Source: Ficedula albicollis | Lineage: Eukaryota > Chordata > Aves > Passeriformes > Muscicapidae | Length of the DNA stretch: 64,000 nucleotides | Reading direction: 5' to 3' | Assembly: GCF_000247815.1 (NCBI RefSeq) | Contig: NC_021678.1 | Location: 21,953,255 to 22,017,254, forward strand | Shown here: piece by piece, positions 47,296 through 62,300 of the stretch | How the letters are laid out: every line of letters begins with the position of its first letter | Position numbering within the stretch: the first letter of the stretch is position 1 | Notes under the pieces: generated by a model | Told to the model about the DNA's origin: nothing | Database searches by the model: none | The model's input: the letters and a program-made list of their open reading frames with translations, nothing else | Position numbers and translations under genes: made by a program

Positions 47296-50200
47296 GTAAT
47301 GGGGAGTGGAATAATTATAACAAAAATATCAATAGGGAAATAAATTATATTTGAAGAGAAAAAACTCAAGTGTTTGATATTTCTCAGTACTGAGCCAGGT
47401 TTTTCTCTAATGAATATTTCAGGGTTATTGCCAAATAATACAAAGTCCCCTTCCCCCAGAGAAATCATATGTAGAAGGGAACAGGTCAGTGTAAATTTCT
47501 GGTGACCACCAAATATAACTCCAGCTGTTGCCAAGTCCCTTCAGCTGTTTCAGAGAGGATATTGGAATTGTTCAGAAATACTGTTGATGGCACATATATT
47601 TTAATGTTCTAGCCTTCATCTCTTCATGCTGTTTTATTTTCTTGTGCAGTAGCAGGATAACAACACTTTTGAATGGTCAGCCAAAGGAGAAGCAGCTTTT
47701 TTTTAAACTTTGCACCTCCTGAGGTCTCACAAGGGGCAAGGTTCAGACTGCAAAATTGAAATGCTTTCCTGCAGAAGTCAGAGCAGAAAGTGCAGAAGGG
47801 ATGGCAGCTGCCTTCTGTCCCACAGACCCAGGCATGCATTGCTGCAGGAATGCAGGGCTTTCAGGAGAGCCACGCTCTTCTCACTCACGTGGTTCCAAGA
47901 TACACTGGGAGGACATATTTTTGGATGTTGATGTACACATGCCAGTGCCTCTCAGTGTTTTTCATTCCTAAGACACATGAGAATTCTGACTAATTTAGCA
48001 GCATGCCTTGCATCAGAGAAAAAAAGGAGAGAAAAAAGAAAAATGTAGCATCCTGAAAACAGACTACATTTCAGGTAGAGAGATATTTCAAGTTTTGCTT
48101 TCCTATCATAGAAAAATATTTTTACTTTCTGTCATGTCCCTCCATTAAGAAGGTCAAATGAGTCTTTTTCACACCTTCCTGAATTATGAAGATCTCTCAA
48201 TACCCTCCTTTTTGCTTCTAGACGTGTCAGATTAGTCACTCTCTTCATTGCAGATGGGACAAAATAGTGAGTGGATATTCTAAAGTCAGAAGATGGCAAG
48301 GGTACATGACAGAGGGGTTAGAGCTAAAGGATCTTTAAATCCCTTCCAACCCTAACCCTTCTATGATTGTATGATTCTGTAACTTCATTAATGGACTTCA
48401 AATACACTTTATAATAGTCATTGATGGAGTTTAGGGTTGCAACATGGTCAGATAACATCAGGATGATTCCTGTCTGACAGAAGCTCTGGACACCACCTGG
48501 TCCAAGTTCCAAATTAAAACAGCTTCAAAAGTACATTTGGTTGCCCAGGGCTTGTCCAGTGGTGTTTTGAACACTGCACTGAAGAGGGTTTCCCTTTAGT
48601 TTGGCCATCCTTGTGCAAAGGACTGTTTTTTCCTTTGCTCTTAGAATAATTTCCCTTGCTGCAGATTGTATCTGTTCCCTCTTCTTCTTTTGCTGTGTAC
48701 CTCTGAAAAAAAAGTTTATCTTTGTCATCTGCTCTTCAGCTACCCATGAGATAATTGAAGACAGCATAAAGATCCTCCCTTTGCCTCTTCCTCTCCAGGC
48801 AGAACAAACCCTGCTCTCTCCTTTATAAGGCAGGTGCTGCAGCCCCCCAGCAATCTTACTGATGCTCCAACAAGATAAAGCCAGTTTATCAATGTATTTT
48901 TCTGCATGCCTCTACCATCTTGTGACAATATACGAATGGTGCAAAATAAAAGCAGTTATTGCTTTATCATTTCCCTTATTGATCAACTCAATAGCCAGGA
49001 TTTCCAGCAAGCTGACGGGTTATGTGCTATCATTTGGGCAGTGAATTAAAAGGACATATTTACCTAACCCATATCTCATTGCTTGTGAGTTTATTCCCTT
49101 GTAGCAAAAAACAAAAACCCAAAGGAAAATAGTGAATAATAATCTGAAAGACAATGATTAAAATAAGAATTTCATTATACAATAAGTGCTTAAAACAGAC
49201 AAATGTTGCATCACCTGCTACATTTCACCCCTATCACTCACTTATGTGGAATCCAATCGGAATGCCAACAGTAGCCTGAGAGAGAAGGTTCTATGAATAG
49301 CTAGTGATACTAATTGATTACTAAATTGTATTTAAATGGCCAATTGAAAAGACAGGGGAAAAAATTCCAAATACTAAATGAGAACTTTTTTCATACATGA
49401 ACACTGATTTAAAAAATAAACTATACTGCGGCTTGAACTAATTTTGTAGAGGATGTAAGTGAAGTCATATTTTGCAGCCAAGATAGGAAGTCCATTGGTA
49501 GAAATACTAACATGAAGAGCCAACAAATTCAATTATCACTAACAGCTGTGCAACATTCTGCTAATATCAATAATCCTGCAGTTCAGATAAATTCTAACAC
49601 ACTTCCAGCATTTTCCTGAATTCCTGCTGTAAAAACAAATTTCTGTCCCTGTTACCTTACAAGCAGAAAGTTGCATCTATTATTTTCTGTCCCCATATTC
49701 CCACTTAAATTTCATTTCCCACTTCAAACCACTTGAAACTCTGTCATTAACTATTATGTATTGTTTCCTTAAAAATCCTTTGGAGAGCTCATATCTTCCT
49801 CTAACTTAAAAGTGTTTTAGAAACTGATCTTCTCTTCTGCCAGGTAGATGCCTTCTTCCCTCTGTTTCCCATGTCTTTAGATTTACCAGTAATTCTGGAC
49901 TTTGCTTTTGTACTTCCTGTGCATTCTTAGTGGCCATTGTGTTTTCTAAGACATCATGCCTGTTTATGTCATGTGTCTTGGTACTTCTGGAAAGAAAAAC
50001 CTTCAGTGTTAAATTGAAGTGTTGTGTTACAAAAGTACCATATACAGCAACAGAAGCAAATGTCAATAAAGAAAACATTTAAAAGTAGTAGAATTACAGG
50101 AATGAAAAAAAAAAAAGTACAGGTATTTGCAAATCTTAATTGCTGCTAAGTGTAGCAGAAATAATTCGAGAAAATATTAGTGCTTTTAAACCACCTACTT

Positions 50201-50359
50201 CTGAATCTTATGGTATCAGGCCTGAAAGCAGAGAATGTAGCTGCTTCCTTGAAACTCAGAAATGCCAATGTCCAAAAAGCCTATTGTGAAAACAATTATT
50301 TTAAAAATTCTTTTAAAACTATTATTCTTTATGCTTTTCTTTTTTATTATTCTTTATCC
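47296..50359. other. Intergenic sequence with one CR1 fragment, otherwise featureless
   Basis: Apart from the CR1 3' end at about 48305-48383, no coding or repeat structure was recognised. The 47.7-47.95 kb stretch is slightly GC-richer and open in several frames, but shows no domain. Confidence 0.4.
48305..48383 (+). mobile_element. CR1 LINE 3' end
   Basis: The sequence reads TTTAAATCCCTTCCAACCC, then TTCTATGATTGTATGATTCT. This is the sense orientation of the avian CR1 3' tail, which ends in ATTCTATG/ATTCTGTG-type octamer repeats. The element is strongly 5'-truncated; its left boundary is approximate. Confidence 0.75.
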
Positions 50360-51234
<875 letters not shown>

Positions 51235-54200
51235 GGTAATGTGTGCTGTTTTCCCAGTCTTTCCCAACCTCCTCTCTTAACATGGAAGCACAATTAGAAT
51301 ACTGAATCACACTCCAGAATGGCAGCGATTGGTGTGTGTACAGCGTTAATTGAGTTGGAAGACATTCCTTACCAGATGGATATGGATTTTTGTGAATGCA
51401 TAATGGCCCTTTAAGAAGCTTAAGAGAAAAGTATGAAACCTTTTACAAGCAGCATTCCAAAGCAGGACTGCCAAAAGCAAGTGCACATAAATAGCTCTGA
51501 TAATTGGAGCCGTATTCCTGCACTCAATCCTGCAACAGAGCAGGGCTGCTGACCACACACCATGGCTGGATCAGCCACCTGGCCTGGGCTGGCACTCAAG
51601 TTACCCTCATCTTCTACCAAATACCAGAGTCTTAGGGTTGTCCTCTTGGCCACAGCCTCAGCATTTGTCAGTCACCAAAGGTGATTTCCCACTTTCCGCA
51701 CACCAGCGGGTTTTTGGATCCTGCATTGTTTTAAAAGCAGCTGCAGGTTGGTGCAAAGACTGGCCCCACCAGGTACACATCCAGCAAGTCCTGTCCCCAA
51801 ATCAAAACAAGGAGGGAGATGACATTAAATCCATCAGAACAGAGGTAACTCAAGGAATAGACACCTAAATTTTACATTCTTCTATGTTGCAGTGGCAGTT
51901 TTGATGAGACTCTGGTGAAGAGCCATCTACATAATACTCTTCATTATCTATTTTCTTCATCTACATTTTAAAAACCATGTGTATGGCATATGTTTCTCAT
52001 CCTAACTATGACCTTTGTTTATTTATAGTTTAAAAACCTCTGACTACTGCCAGACACTATGAAAAATAAACATTTTAATTGTTTTCATGTCTTATCCTCC
52101 CCTCCCCTTTCCACCCAAATCTGACAGGATGAAACATTGTTTTTGGTTGGGATATAGCTGCTTCTGCTGCAACAAGAAAGGAGACTAGAAGGAAGTTGTA
52201 TACATATTATTAGAATAGTTTTATATTCAACAGTCTGGAAACAAAGCAAGTGCGATCTCCCAGCCCTCTTCAAGATAAATCTCCCCATTCCCAGGCTCTG
52301 CCTTCAGCTGAGGGTGCAGAAATGAGAACTGAAAGAGCTGAATTGCCCTTCTGCCTTTAGCTCAGCCAAACTTAGCTCTTTCTTCCCAGCAACACAGCAG
52401 CAATGCAAGAGACCATCTTCATTTCCCACGTAAACAAATAGCTCAGTGGAAGGTGGGGCTTTGTTTCCACAGGCACATGAAAAGCCTTCTGCATCGAAAA
52501 TTAATTGCTTTAACAACTTTAAGCTTTGTGAGTTTGTTTGCTTTTTGCCAATTTTGGTTTTGTTTGTTTTGGTTTGGAGGTTTTTTTGCACAGGTTTAAT
52601 CATTTAATTACAGACCTAGTGCAAGGAGTACAAAATACCAGAGAAAAGTTAGGCCACAACTTTTCCCAGTCTTTCTGATCAGCTGGCTTTTGTGCTCAAT
52701 TACACAGCTCAATCTTTTCTTTTTTGGGGGTACAAAGCCATGTTCAGGGAACCTCATTGGCACCATGGATTTTACTGCATCAAGTCCACCACTTTAACAG
52801 CATTGCAGAGCCTAAATCTCTTATGAAAGATGCCAGGACAAAGGATAGAAACATAATAATTAAAGGTGCTTCTAACCCTCCTGCAGTATTATCTGCAATT
52901 CCTGGTGTACATACCAGAAGAAAGTTCTTTTTTTGATACCTGGTCCTTTTCTGGAGTGTTCTACTTTCTCAGTCAACAGCAATGAGATTTTGGAGAGAAA
53001 CTGATTCAAGAACTGATTTATCTGAATCAGTTTCCTAGTTTGAAAAGGGACTATGTGTCACAGTTTTCCTTTATTTCATTTGCCTTTGTTTGGAATTGTA
53101 TTTCCTTAGGCAAAACCATTCTGAGCAGGTGGTCCTGGCACAAAGGACCCCAACACAGAGTTGGTGCAGCTTTTGCCAGGCAGGATAGGAGCAGCATCAC
53201 ATAACATAACATGCTCAGAAACTGAAAAAAAAGGCACCAAAGAGCTCTCTCATCTTTGGGGGAAAGGAAAGGGAAAAAAAAAATTTAAAGTACAAAGGAT
53301 GTAGGTAACCCTCATCCTCCATTCCTGTGAGGATTCCCAGCTCTCCCTTCTGCTGCCTTTCATTGTCATGATGAGGTAAAATATATCCACAGTTAAAAGT
53401 ACCAAGTGAAGGAAAAACAGACATACAACTAGGATATTTAGGGACAGCCTGTCAGATGGTGAATCAGTACAGTTCTGATAAAAAGAGACTACTAAAATGC
53501 ATCTTCTCTGTAAAGATTAATCTTATTCTTCCCAGACAAAAAGGGCATAAAAATATTCTCAGCCCTTGGTAAAAAATAATGATTAGTGGGTGTCTGTGTC
53601 TGTCTGGGGCAGTGGAGGTGTCCAAAGAATTAGTGAATGGAAGTTCTTGCATTGTCCCTGGCATGTCTGGGAAGCAGGTAGAAAACAGGGAGGGAACAGT
53701 TAACAAGAGAGTGATTACATGGGGTTTTTTTGCCCAGTTTTTCTTTGGTTAGGATGATTACTGGTCTATGAACATGAATTCCTTGTGAATATATTAATTT
53801 ATTTCTTTGATCTTTTTCTGCTCTCTGTGTTATATCCCTTCATTTGACAGGCTGCAAGTGGAATTTCTGATCCCTCCTCTAACTGTCTCCAGCTGTTTAT
53901 TGATGACAGAAGTGAAATCAACCTTCCTTGCAGGTAGGAAATACAATGTCCGTGGCCTAAATGAGAGGTCTGTGATTCAGAGGTGTGTTCCTCCATCCTA
54001 TCTCAACAGGTGCCACTGTACCTCCTGCTGTTCAGCCAAATTACCAGCATGAGCCTCATTCCCTCCAGGCACAGCAGTTACTCTGTGCTGATGGACCCAG
54101 AGATCTGTCCACACTGACTGAGAAGTTACAGTCACACCTCAGTGGGAAGAGGGATGGAAAATCTGACTGCAGAAATTTCCAGCCTGTGGTAACCTCAGCT

Positions 54201-54280
54201 CCACTGTGCTTGGGAACTGCTGCTATGTTGAGGTAACAGAAAAGCTTTCAGATTCTGACAAAACTGCAAAAATCAGGCAT
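51235..54280. other. Intergenic sequence without recognisable genes
   Basis: No exon or mobile element is recognised. A T/G-rich low-complexity stretch lies at about 52520-52590. The hairpin at 52997-53034 is listed separately. Confidence 0.4.
52997..53034. other. Perfect 12-bp inverted repeat with 14-base spacer
   Basis: GAAACTGATTCA at 52997-53008 is exactly complementary in reverse to TGAATCAGTTTC at 53023-53034. The spacer itself contains ACTGATTTATC, echoing the arm. It could form a short hairpin; at this length it may be chance and is too short for a microRNA precursor. Confidence 0.55.
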
Positions 54281-54476
54281 CTTCATCTGCTGATGCTACT
54301 GTTCACACTCTCCCTGTCCCAAATGCACTGGATGGATATTCTGGATCCTGTACAGCTGGTAAACCAGCAAGGCTCAATGCAGCCTCTGATTCCCTGTTCT
54401 CTGATGAGTTAAACTCTGCTTTTATCTCCTGACTATACCACCATAATTTTCTTCATCTGCTGATGCTACTGTTCAC

Positions 54477-54545
<69 letters not shown>

Positions 54546-54681
54546 CTGTCCCAAATGCACTGGATGGATATTCTGGATCCTGTACAGCTGGTAAACCAGC
54601 AAGGCTCAATGCAGCCTCTGATTCCCTGTTCTCTGATGAGTTAAACTCTGCTTTTATCTCCTGACTATACCACCATAATTT
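54281..54681. repeat. Two-copy tandem duplication (170-base unit) with 65 C inside copy 2
   Basis: Copy 1 (54281-54450) and copy 2 (54451-54681) both begin CTTCATCTGCTGATGCTACT and match along their length. Copy 1 reads GTTCACACTCTCCCTG. Copy 2 reads GTTCACAC, then C through 54542, then TCCCTG. The C run therefore sits where copy 1 has only a short TC spacer, making copy 2 about 61 bases longer. Confidence 0.95.
54478..54542. repeat. 65-base poly-C run
   Basis: The C run lies wholly inside the second copy of the 170-base duplication, on the same strand as the three other long C runs of the window. Confidence 0.97.
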
Positions 54682-57600
54682 ACAATCCCAATTCATAACC
54701 CAGAATTACTACTGAGTATTTAAATCACCCAGGCAAATAAAATATTTCTAAGTTATGGTATAATTTAAATTAGTGACAGTATTTCCACTGAACTTGCATA
54801 GCCAGGCTTTCAGCCACTAAATCTTGCCAAAATTAATAATCGGTCATAACAAGTAATCACTTATTAGTAATCAGGTGCTGGATCCAACATCAGGGGCTTC
54901 ACTGGTGTCCTGACAGCCTGGACTTCTGCATAAGAGAAACTCTAAGTTTCCTGAATTATATCCAAAATAGAAATAAAGTACAGATAGCCATTCAGAAAAA
55001 TAGGTATCCAAATGTGATATGGATTTTTGGTAGTGGAAATCGACTGCAGTCTTTACTAAAATTATCTTAAAGGTAGTTACTGCCATTTCTATGTAATCTG
55101 CATCTTGCAGTGAGTTTTACATCCTCTTCTCATTCTTATGATTCCTGTTCTGACCAGTCCAACATTTTCCTGCAGGAATCTGATATTCAAGCAGCTACAC
55201 AAAAGCTTGTACTGCTCCTCCTTGAAACCACACATTGCCAGTAACTTTGGTGCAAGTTTTTAGCAAACTGGGTTGAGAGGTTAAGCAGATGTTATAGAAC
55301 TAAACCTCGGGGGAAAACAAAAACAAACCAAGAAAAAAGAAGGAAAAAGAAAACTTAAAAAAATTCCACACCAAAAAAAAAACCAAACCTGAAAGCTTAA
55401 ACCAAAATTAGACTATTGTAAAGATACATCATTGTGCTTTGTTGAACAAGGTAGGCAAATGCTATTTCAGTTCATTCTATAAAAAAAAAAAAATTGAGTT
55501 GCATTAAATATGATTTATTCTGGAAAATGTGTCAAGTGAAAGAGAAAAAAAAGAGGCTCAAAATTGTTCAACTATAAAATAAGATTTCTCTTTTAAATCA
55601 AAATCTGATATTCTTGTGATGCTTCCATTGCAGTTAGAGCTATATAAATGACGTAAACAATTAGATGCACAGGCTCTGTTTTTATGTGTTTGGGAAGGGA
55701 CCTAATGTTTGTCAGAAGCCTCAGAAAATGGATGTTTAATACTTCAGTTCTCATTAGGTGCCAATAAATCAATTAGTAATGAACAGTTCTGACTGTCCTT
55801 GTAAACAGCCTAAAAGCTACACATACTGATTTTTAGAAGCAGGGTAAAAGTTCTCCCACTTTATTTATAGAGGTGGAGAGAGACAAGGATATCCTTTGGA
55901 CTACTGCAGCTCAAAACTCAGAAAGAGTTTCCTGCTTCCAACTGTGTCACTAGGAAACAGGAAAATCAAAAAAGAATATTTGCCAAAAAATATTCCTCTA
56001 GTTTGTATATATTATATCAAACTGCTATTAGTACTGGCCATGAGAAAAAAGCTTAACATCTAGTCTTTCTTGACTTTAGGCTATTTATTATCATAGATTT
56101 ACACTTCTGAAATCATAGTTAACAGCAGAATTCCTCTGTGTTCAGAGCACATTTATAGTCTAGGAATAGCTATTGCCAGAGGAAATAAGCAAGAGGGTCA
56201 GGGGACAAGCAAATTAAAAACAAACCCAAAATAACCCAAGGATGTACTGCTTTGGTAAATATAAACTTATTTTCAATGTTGTTTTGTAAAAAGGATGTCT
56301 ATATTGGATCAATAATAATGTATTTATTGAAACTTACAGGAATCCATGAGGTATTTATTTTCATGTGAAATAAAGCCCTGGAATCTGTGAAGGTGACAAA
56401 GAGACTTAATAATGCATTCCCCACCCCCCAATGTGTGTTAATCCTGATTAATCCCAATTTTAATGATATTTTACAGCCTGAATTTTTTTAAGTTGTTACC
56501 ACAACACACAGAAAATCCTTAGCATGGCTGCCAAATTGATCTAATCCTTCACTTTAAGTAAAACAAAATAATAGTAGTAGTCAATGTTTTCTTCTACTAC
56601 AGGAAAAAAAAACCTCCTGGCTACCTTTTTCTGAAGATGCACAGATGTAGTAAGGAGGGTCACCACTTGCTTGTTTTTCCAGCAAAGGCTGTGCACGTGG
56701 TATCAGATGTTTTCAGAAGCCCTTGCATGATGTCATTTCAAAGGGTACCACAGTGTAAATGCCCATGGATGTTGGTGAGCTCCATCCATACACATGGAAA
56801 GACAAGTCTGATGAAGAGTTGCGGAAATTTGCAGGAAGTCAGGTGCCAGGAAAAAAAGTATATTAAGAAAACATTGCTTAGCTGAGGCCTGATATGCAAG
56901 ATTCATGGAACATTTGAAAAAGTCATTTTACAGGAACATGTCAGCCAAGAGAGCAGCTTTCTTGTAGTCTCAGTTTCAGAAACAAGTACATTGCCACTGC
57001 AAGGGTGTCAGATCAGCTCATCTCACATGGAAGTGCTGGACTGAGTCACAGCATTGCAGCTTTTCTGCATTCTTCACTTTGTGAGATCTAAACTTTCACA
57101 TTTCAAACAGGCCTTCAAAGGCATGCTACTGCCATCAATATTGGGACCAAACTTCACCCAGTGGGTTGATTCTCCTGTCCAGGCTTTCAGTCTGGTAAAG
57201 TATGATCTAAAATAAGTTAAGTGATCCAAACTTCTTTGAATGGAGTAAGTAAACAGTACTTCCTTATCAGGCCGTGCTGGATAGAAAACAGTTTTGTTTG
57301 ACATTTATAATTATTGGATACCTAAGTAAACTAATGGTTGGCTGTGAATACTGATCATGAATAAGTTCAAATATTGTCATAGCTGGTAAAACTTTCAGAT
57401 GGTTGTATGGCTAAGTTCTGCTACAATAACAGCTGACCTTAAATAATCATACATTTTTTAATAATCTCTTCATCTAATGTCTGTTTCCTCCTCAGCCTAA
57501 GTACTTGTATATTTCATAGAATGGTTTAAGCATTAGGAATGTGTTTTGAAGCCAATATTCTTGGGTTTATTTTCATTCTTAGAAAAACAAAAAGAAACTA

Positions 57601-59105
57601 CCACTTTTAAAGGGGACAACTTCAATGTATTCTTTCTCCTTCTGTATAATGGGCATTCTTACTGAGGTACTGAAAATCAAGACAGTGGTGATTTTGCTGA
57701 TATATTATCAATAGCCTGAGAAATGTCTTCAAAGACTCTGAGGTTGAAAGGCAGGGACTGGGCTGGCAAAGGTCTGTGTTGGGCACCCTGTGCTGCAGCA
57801 GAAAGGCAGAGCTTGAAACAGCACAAGGTTGTCATCCTGGGTAGTGTCAGCCTATTCCCCAACAGAAATACAACATCCAGCAGATGCAAGAATTTCCCTT
57901 GAGTCTACCTAGACTTTTAGAGATTAATATGCTCCTACAGAAGTTCGTAGGTGTGCTTCCACAGACCACTTAAGAATGGATTAAAGAGTAAAATTTAAAG
58001 TTAATCCAGCAGTTAATTTATGGGAAGAATAAATTTTAAAACTTGTATATTTTTCTCAGTGTTCTTGAAGTAGTTACAATGGCGAGACTAAAACCATCAA
58101 GAATACCAATTAAGCCTTTCTTCTCCCTTTTATGTTTTCTATGATGATTTGAAAGACAGTGTCCATAGAAAAATAAAGTCTTTTTCCCTTTAATCTACAT
58201 AAGCTGAAAAATCAGATTTTACTTCAACTCACATGATTTTAATAAATTTGGTTTTATGTTATTAAAAATAGTGGCCATGTGTATACCAAACACATGCTTG
58301 CAACTACATAGTGCAGGCTTTGCTGTAAATTATCAAAATTCTGCAGGCTGATTATGCAAGTTGGAGACATCTGATGCTCCTGTTCATAAGAATTTCTTCA
58401 CAGGATTATCCAGGAACAGCTCAGAGAGGCCCAAACAGCCCTAGCACGTTTAGGATTCAGGCAGCAACTTTGTGAAGTTCCTGTCTGTGCAATGTCCCAA
58501 GGCAGCCTGGTGTTCTGCTGGTTACCAGAAATTTCTTTTAGAGAGGGGAAGAAAAAAAACCTACACTGTGGAAGCCAGAGAAGCAAATGGAAGTTAGTGC
58601 TCACAGGGCCTGCAGTGGGAATTAAAATAAATGCTCCTTGTCATTCCACTTACAACAAGGATTTAAAGTCTGGAAGTAAATCAGCAAGAAAAGCTTGTCC
58701 TTTGCCTATCTTTTTACTCATTTGCTCCTTCTCACCAAAATGAATGATTTCTGAGTATCAAAATTGGTCTGAAGAAAGAAAATATTTATAATACATGGGG
58801 TGTTTAAAATAAAATAGGATTAGTGAATATTTAAACATATAAATCACAGATGCACTATAACTATGACACACATGGTCTCCCTTACTAGTATCCAGAGACT
58901 TAATGCTGTGACAGGTAGGATAAGACAAATTCCTGTCCCCAACCCATTTATTTACTAATGCAAACATCATTAGACAACTTGCCCTTGTTTTACTGTGCTG
59001 GTAAATAGCTTCATAAGCCCCCTAGCTGCACAGAGATCATCTCTTTAGATTAGACTACATTTAAAAGAGTTATTTTGGAGGATTCAATTTTCCACCTTTT
59101 GTTTA
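54682..59105. other. Intergenic AT-rich sequence, no recognisable genes
   Basis: Contains A-rich low-complexity sequence at about 55312-55390 and an A run near 55482. No exon, RNA gene or clear mobile element was recognised. Confidence 0.4.
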
Positions 59106-59367
59106 ACAGAGTAACCTTTTAAAGAAACTCAAATCAAGATTATTTGAAAACCAGCAAGGTCAAAACCTAGCCATTGTAATTTCAGTTCACATACCCTTCA
59201 CTATTGAAGGTCAAAACCTAGCCATTGTAATTTCAGTTTTAATTTCAGAATTTACCCTTCACTATTACAGAGTAACCTTTTAAAGAAACTCAAATCAAGA
59301 TTATTTGAAAACCAGCAAGGTCAAAACCTAGCCATTGTAATTTCAGTTCACATACCCTTCACTATTG
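59106..59367. repeat. A-B-A duplication: two 101-base copies around a 60-base shortened copy
   Basis: The 101-base unit beginning ACAGAGTAACCTTTTAAAGA is present at 59106-59206 and, identically as far as read, at 59267-59367. The 60 bases between (59207-59266) are a partial copy starting AAGGTCAAAACCTAGCC, with an altered middle (TTTTAATTTCAGAATT in place of CACAT). The whole is thus two full copies and one truncated, edited copy. Confidence 0.9.
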
Positions 59368-62300
59368 TATCTACTAGCAAGAGGCTTCTTTGAATTTGTG
59401 CAGGATATGAAAAGAGAAAGGTTTGTGGTACCAGCTTAAAGTAGTTAACTGATAGTGCAAGAAAATAAATTTTATTCCAAGGGAAATTTAGGACTAGTGT
59501 TCATGCAGTTGTAGAATCACTGGGAAATCCAAAATAGTCAGAGTAAGCTGTCTTCTCCAACTTGTCTCCTTCATTTCCATATCACTCAGAGGATGAATAT
59601 GCAATTGTATCACACCTCTGCCCATTCTCCAGGCCAGACTACTAACACTAACACATAAAAGATCCAAAACCCAGGAATTAAAACACTCTGTAAATTCACT
59701 AGCATCAGAGAGGCAATACTGTATAATTATTATTATGTATAACATTATAGTGTATTGTATTATTGATGGTATATATTTAGGATATTATGATGAAAATACT
59801 TGACCAAGAAACAACTGGTTAATTTAGACATGTGAACTTCTAGACTAGAACCATTCCTCAAAATAGGTTAAGGGAGTTGTTAAATAAATGAAGGATGAAA
59901 AATAAAATTGCTTTGCTTTGTTAATTCTTTGCCAAAATCACTTTGGGGGATACACATTCAGATGCTTTACAGATAAATGTATTAAAGCACTTCAACAGGA
60001 CTTGAAAGAGCTGCAATCTGTCCCTGGCTTGCTAGGAAACCTTGCCACAGAGCCTTCTGTATCTATTACTCAGTTCTCTTAGAATTCCTATTAATCACTT
60101 TGAAATTTACTAGGAAAAATATATAAAATAGTTCATTCTATCACATACTTCATGATTTTATTGCTAATCCTTCTTTCAGTTTGCATATAAAGTTCTCATT
60201 GATCTCAGCAGCAGTAGGACCAAGGCTTCTGGTAACAGTTTTGGAAGGCTGAGGATTTTTTTCTGACACCCAGGTAAAAAGTTTCCAGAAGAGTTGACGC
60301 AGGCCAGAGGATATTTGTCAATGGCTCTTTCTACATGAGCTGTAAGGTTGAGGTTAGTAGATGGAGCAGGGAGGTGGATTTGTTTTGTTTGGTGGTTTGT
60401 TTTCTTTTTAAACACATTGCTCTATTGATGTAGAAGATTCACAGTTTTACTTCTACCTGTCCAGTGTCAATCACCTGTAGAGATAGCAAGTACTTAACCT
60501 ACTCTCCTTTAGCATCCTGAAAACTAATATTTTATATGTTGTCTGCCAGCAGAAAGTTATTTTAAAGTGTATCAAGTGATTTCAGAAGCAGGTGGTGATA
60601 CTTTATTCTGTCCTTGGTAATTGGTTGCAAAACTTGTACAAACTACAGCTTTTCCCATACTGCAAAAATGGTGACACATTACTTAATTTTAATCCAGACT
60701 TTGCATAAAAGTCCAATGAAAGTCCTACCCCCCTTATTGATAATGCCTGCCTGGAGCACCACTTTCCTTCTGTGCCACAGCACAGTTGGTCTATCCTGAT
60801 TCTCAGAGACAAACCCATAACTTTCCAAGAAATAAAGCCTGCTTATAAATTAGTTTCGTTTTGCTTTGGTTAAGCAGTAGAAAAACAAAATTTGCTTTGC
60901 ATTTTCTTGCAGATGTAAAATATCTGAAAAACTAATATATAGACTATAATTAAATTATAGGAGCTGTTTGACTCCTTGGATGTGCAGGTATCTCCTGACA
61001 GTCATTGGTGGCACTACAGAAGTTTTTAAAGCCCTTGGAAGTGTCAATGACAGTCAGTTTCATAGACACAGGTGGGAAAAGCAGGATGGGAAAGAGAAAT
61101 CATTCAAACTACTTTCTGCTCATTCCAGCAGCTCTCTCTGCTCATGACCCATAGATCTTTAAAATGTCTTGTTTAAATATCCTCCAATTTATTTTCAAAA
61201 AAAAAGAGTTGTCAGCTGGCCACAGACCACACATTCCAGAACTGAAGTAGAAAGGAATGTGAATGGGTGGGTGGGGGAGAGGAAGGAAATCAGATTTAGT
61301 ATTGAAAACAAGACTAAACTGAGAAGCAATGATGTGCACTCAAGCAGTTGCAGTGTGCAAGACTATTTTGTTTAGGGTACCTCACGTTCAGAAAGATAAA
61401 TGATGAACAGCCAGTTATTCATTTACACACAAACTCTTACACACTCTAACACACTTACACAAAAAAAAAAGTATTTTAGGTTCAGCTTTATCTTAGCTAC
61501 AATCCTTTCTTCTGCTCAAGAAATGTAAGCAGATGCTGGTGTTTTCTCTCCAACTGCTGTGCAGATTGCTGTTCAGAGCACTGCATATCTCCCCTGCAAT
61601 CGGGACATTAAAGCCAAACCTAGAAAGTGTTACATAAAAATCTTCCAGTAGTGGCTGAATGCATATTAGGTGCTGTTAAATGTCAGTTGGCAATACAGTG
61701 TGCATTCTACTGCATGAGCTATCACTGGAGGCCATGCCTCTCAGCATCAATCTAAAACTGGTAGTGGTGATAAGATAAAGCTAATACTTACACGTGTAGG
61801 TCTGGATACAGGGCTCCCTTTTATTTACATGGGGAAACAAATGGTCTCAGCACGTGTTTATATTTCAGAAAAGCAAAGAGAAATCTCTTTTCCAGTCCTT
61901 GAAGTGAGGCTGGGTTTGTTCTCATTAAGCACATGCCAGTGAAATCATATTGATTTTTAATTCACTAACAAAGAAAGTACTTGTCTTTCAGAATGCAGAT
62001 ATTTTTGTTGACATAGACTGGACTAGATTAGTTATCTAGGGAGTTATGGAAAATGAAATGTCCTTTAAAGTGTGTATTGAGTACCATAGAGAGCATGTAA
62101 TTGTAATGACTCACAGCTATTGCTGATGATAACTCCACAGTACCATTAGATGAAGAAAAAAATTTGATAGTGTTCCGGCATATCTTGAGAGAATGAACAT
62201 GCATATGTTCAGATTGCTGTTATTATCACCATAACTATCACTCTAGGGCTGAGTAGCCATAACCATTTTGTGCTAATCACTGTAAAAAACACACACAAGA

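Noticed and set aside
54466..54696. Minus-strand frame with a glycine run
   Set aside because: The glycine run is the 65-base C tract; the rest duplicates non-coding sequence at 54281-54450.
57510..57545. CATAGAATGGTTTAA, resembling the antisense CR1 3' end
   Set aside because: The match is too short and the following sequence does not continue as CR1.
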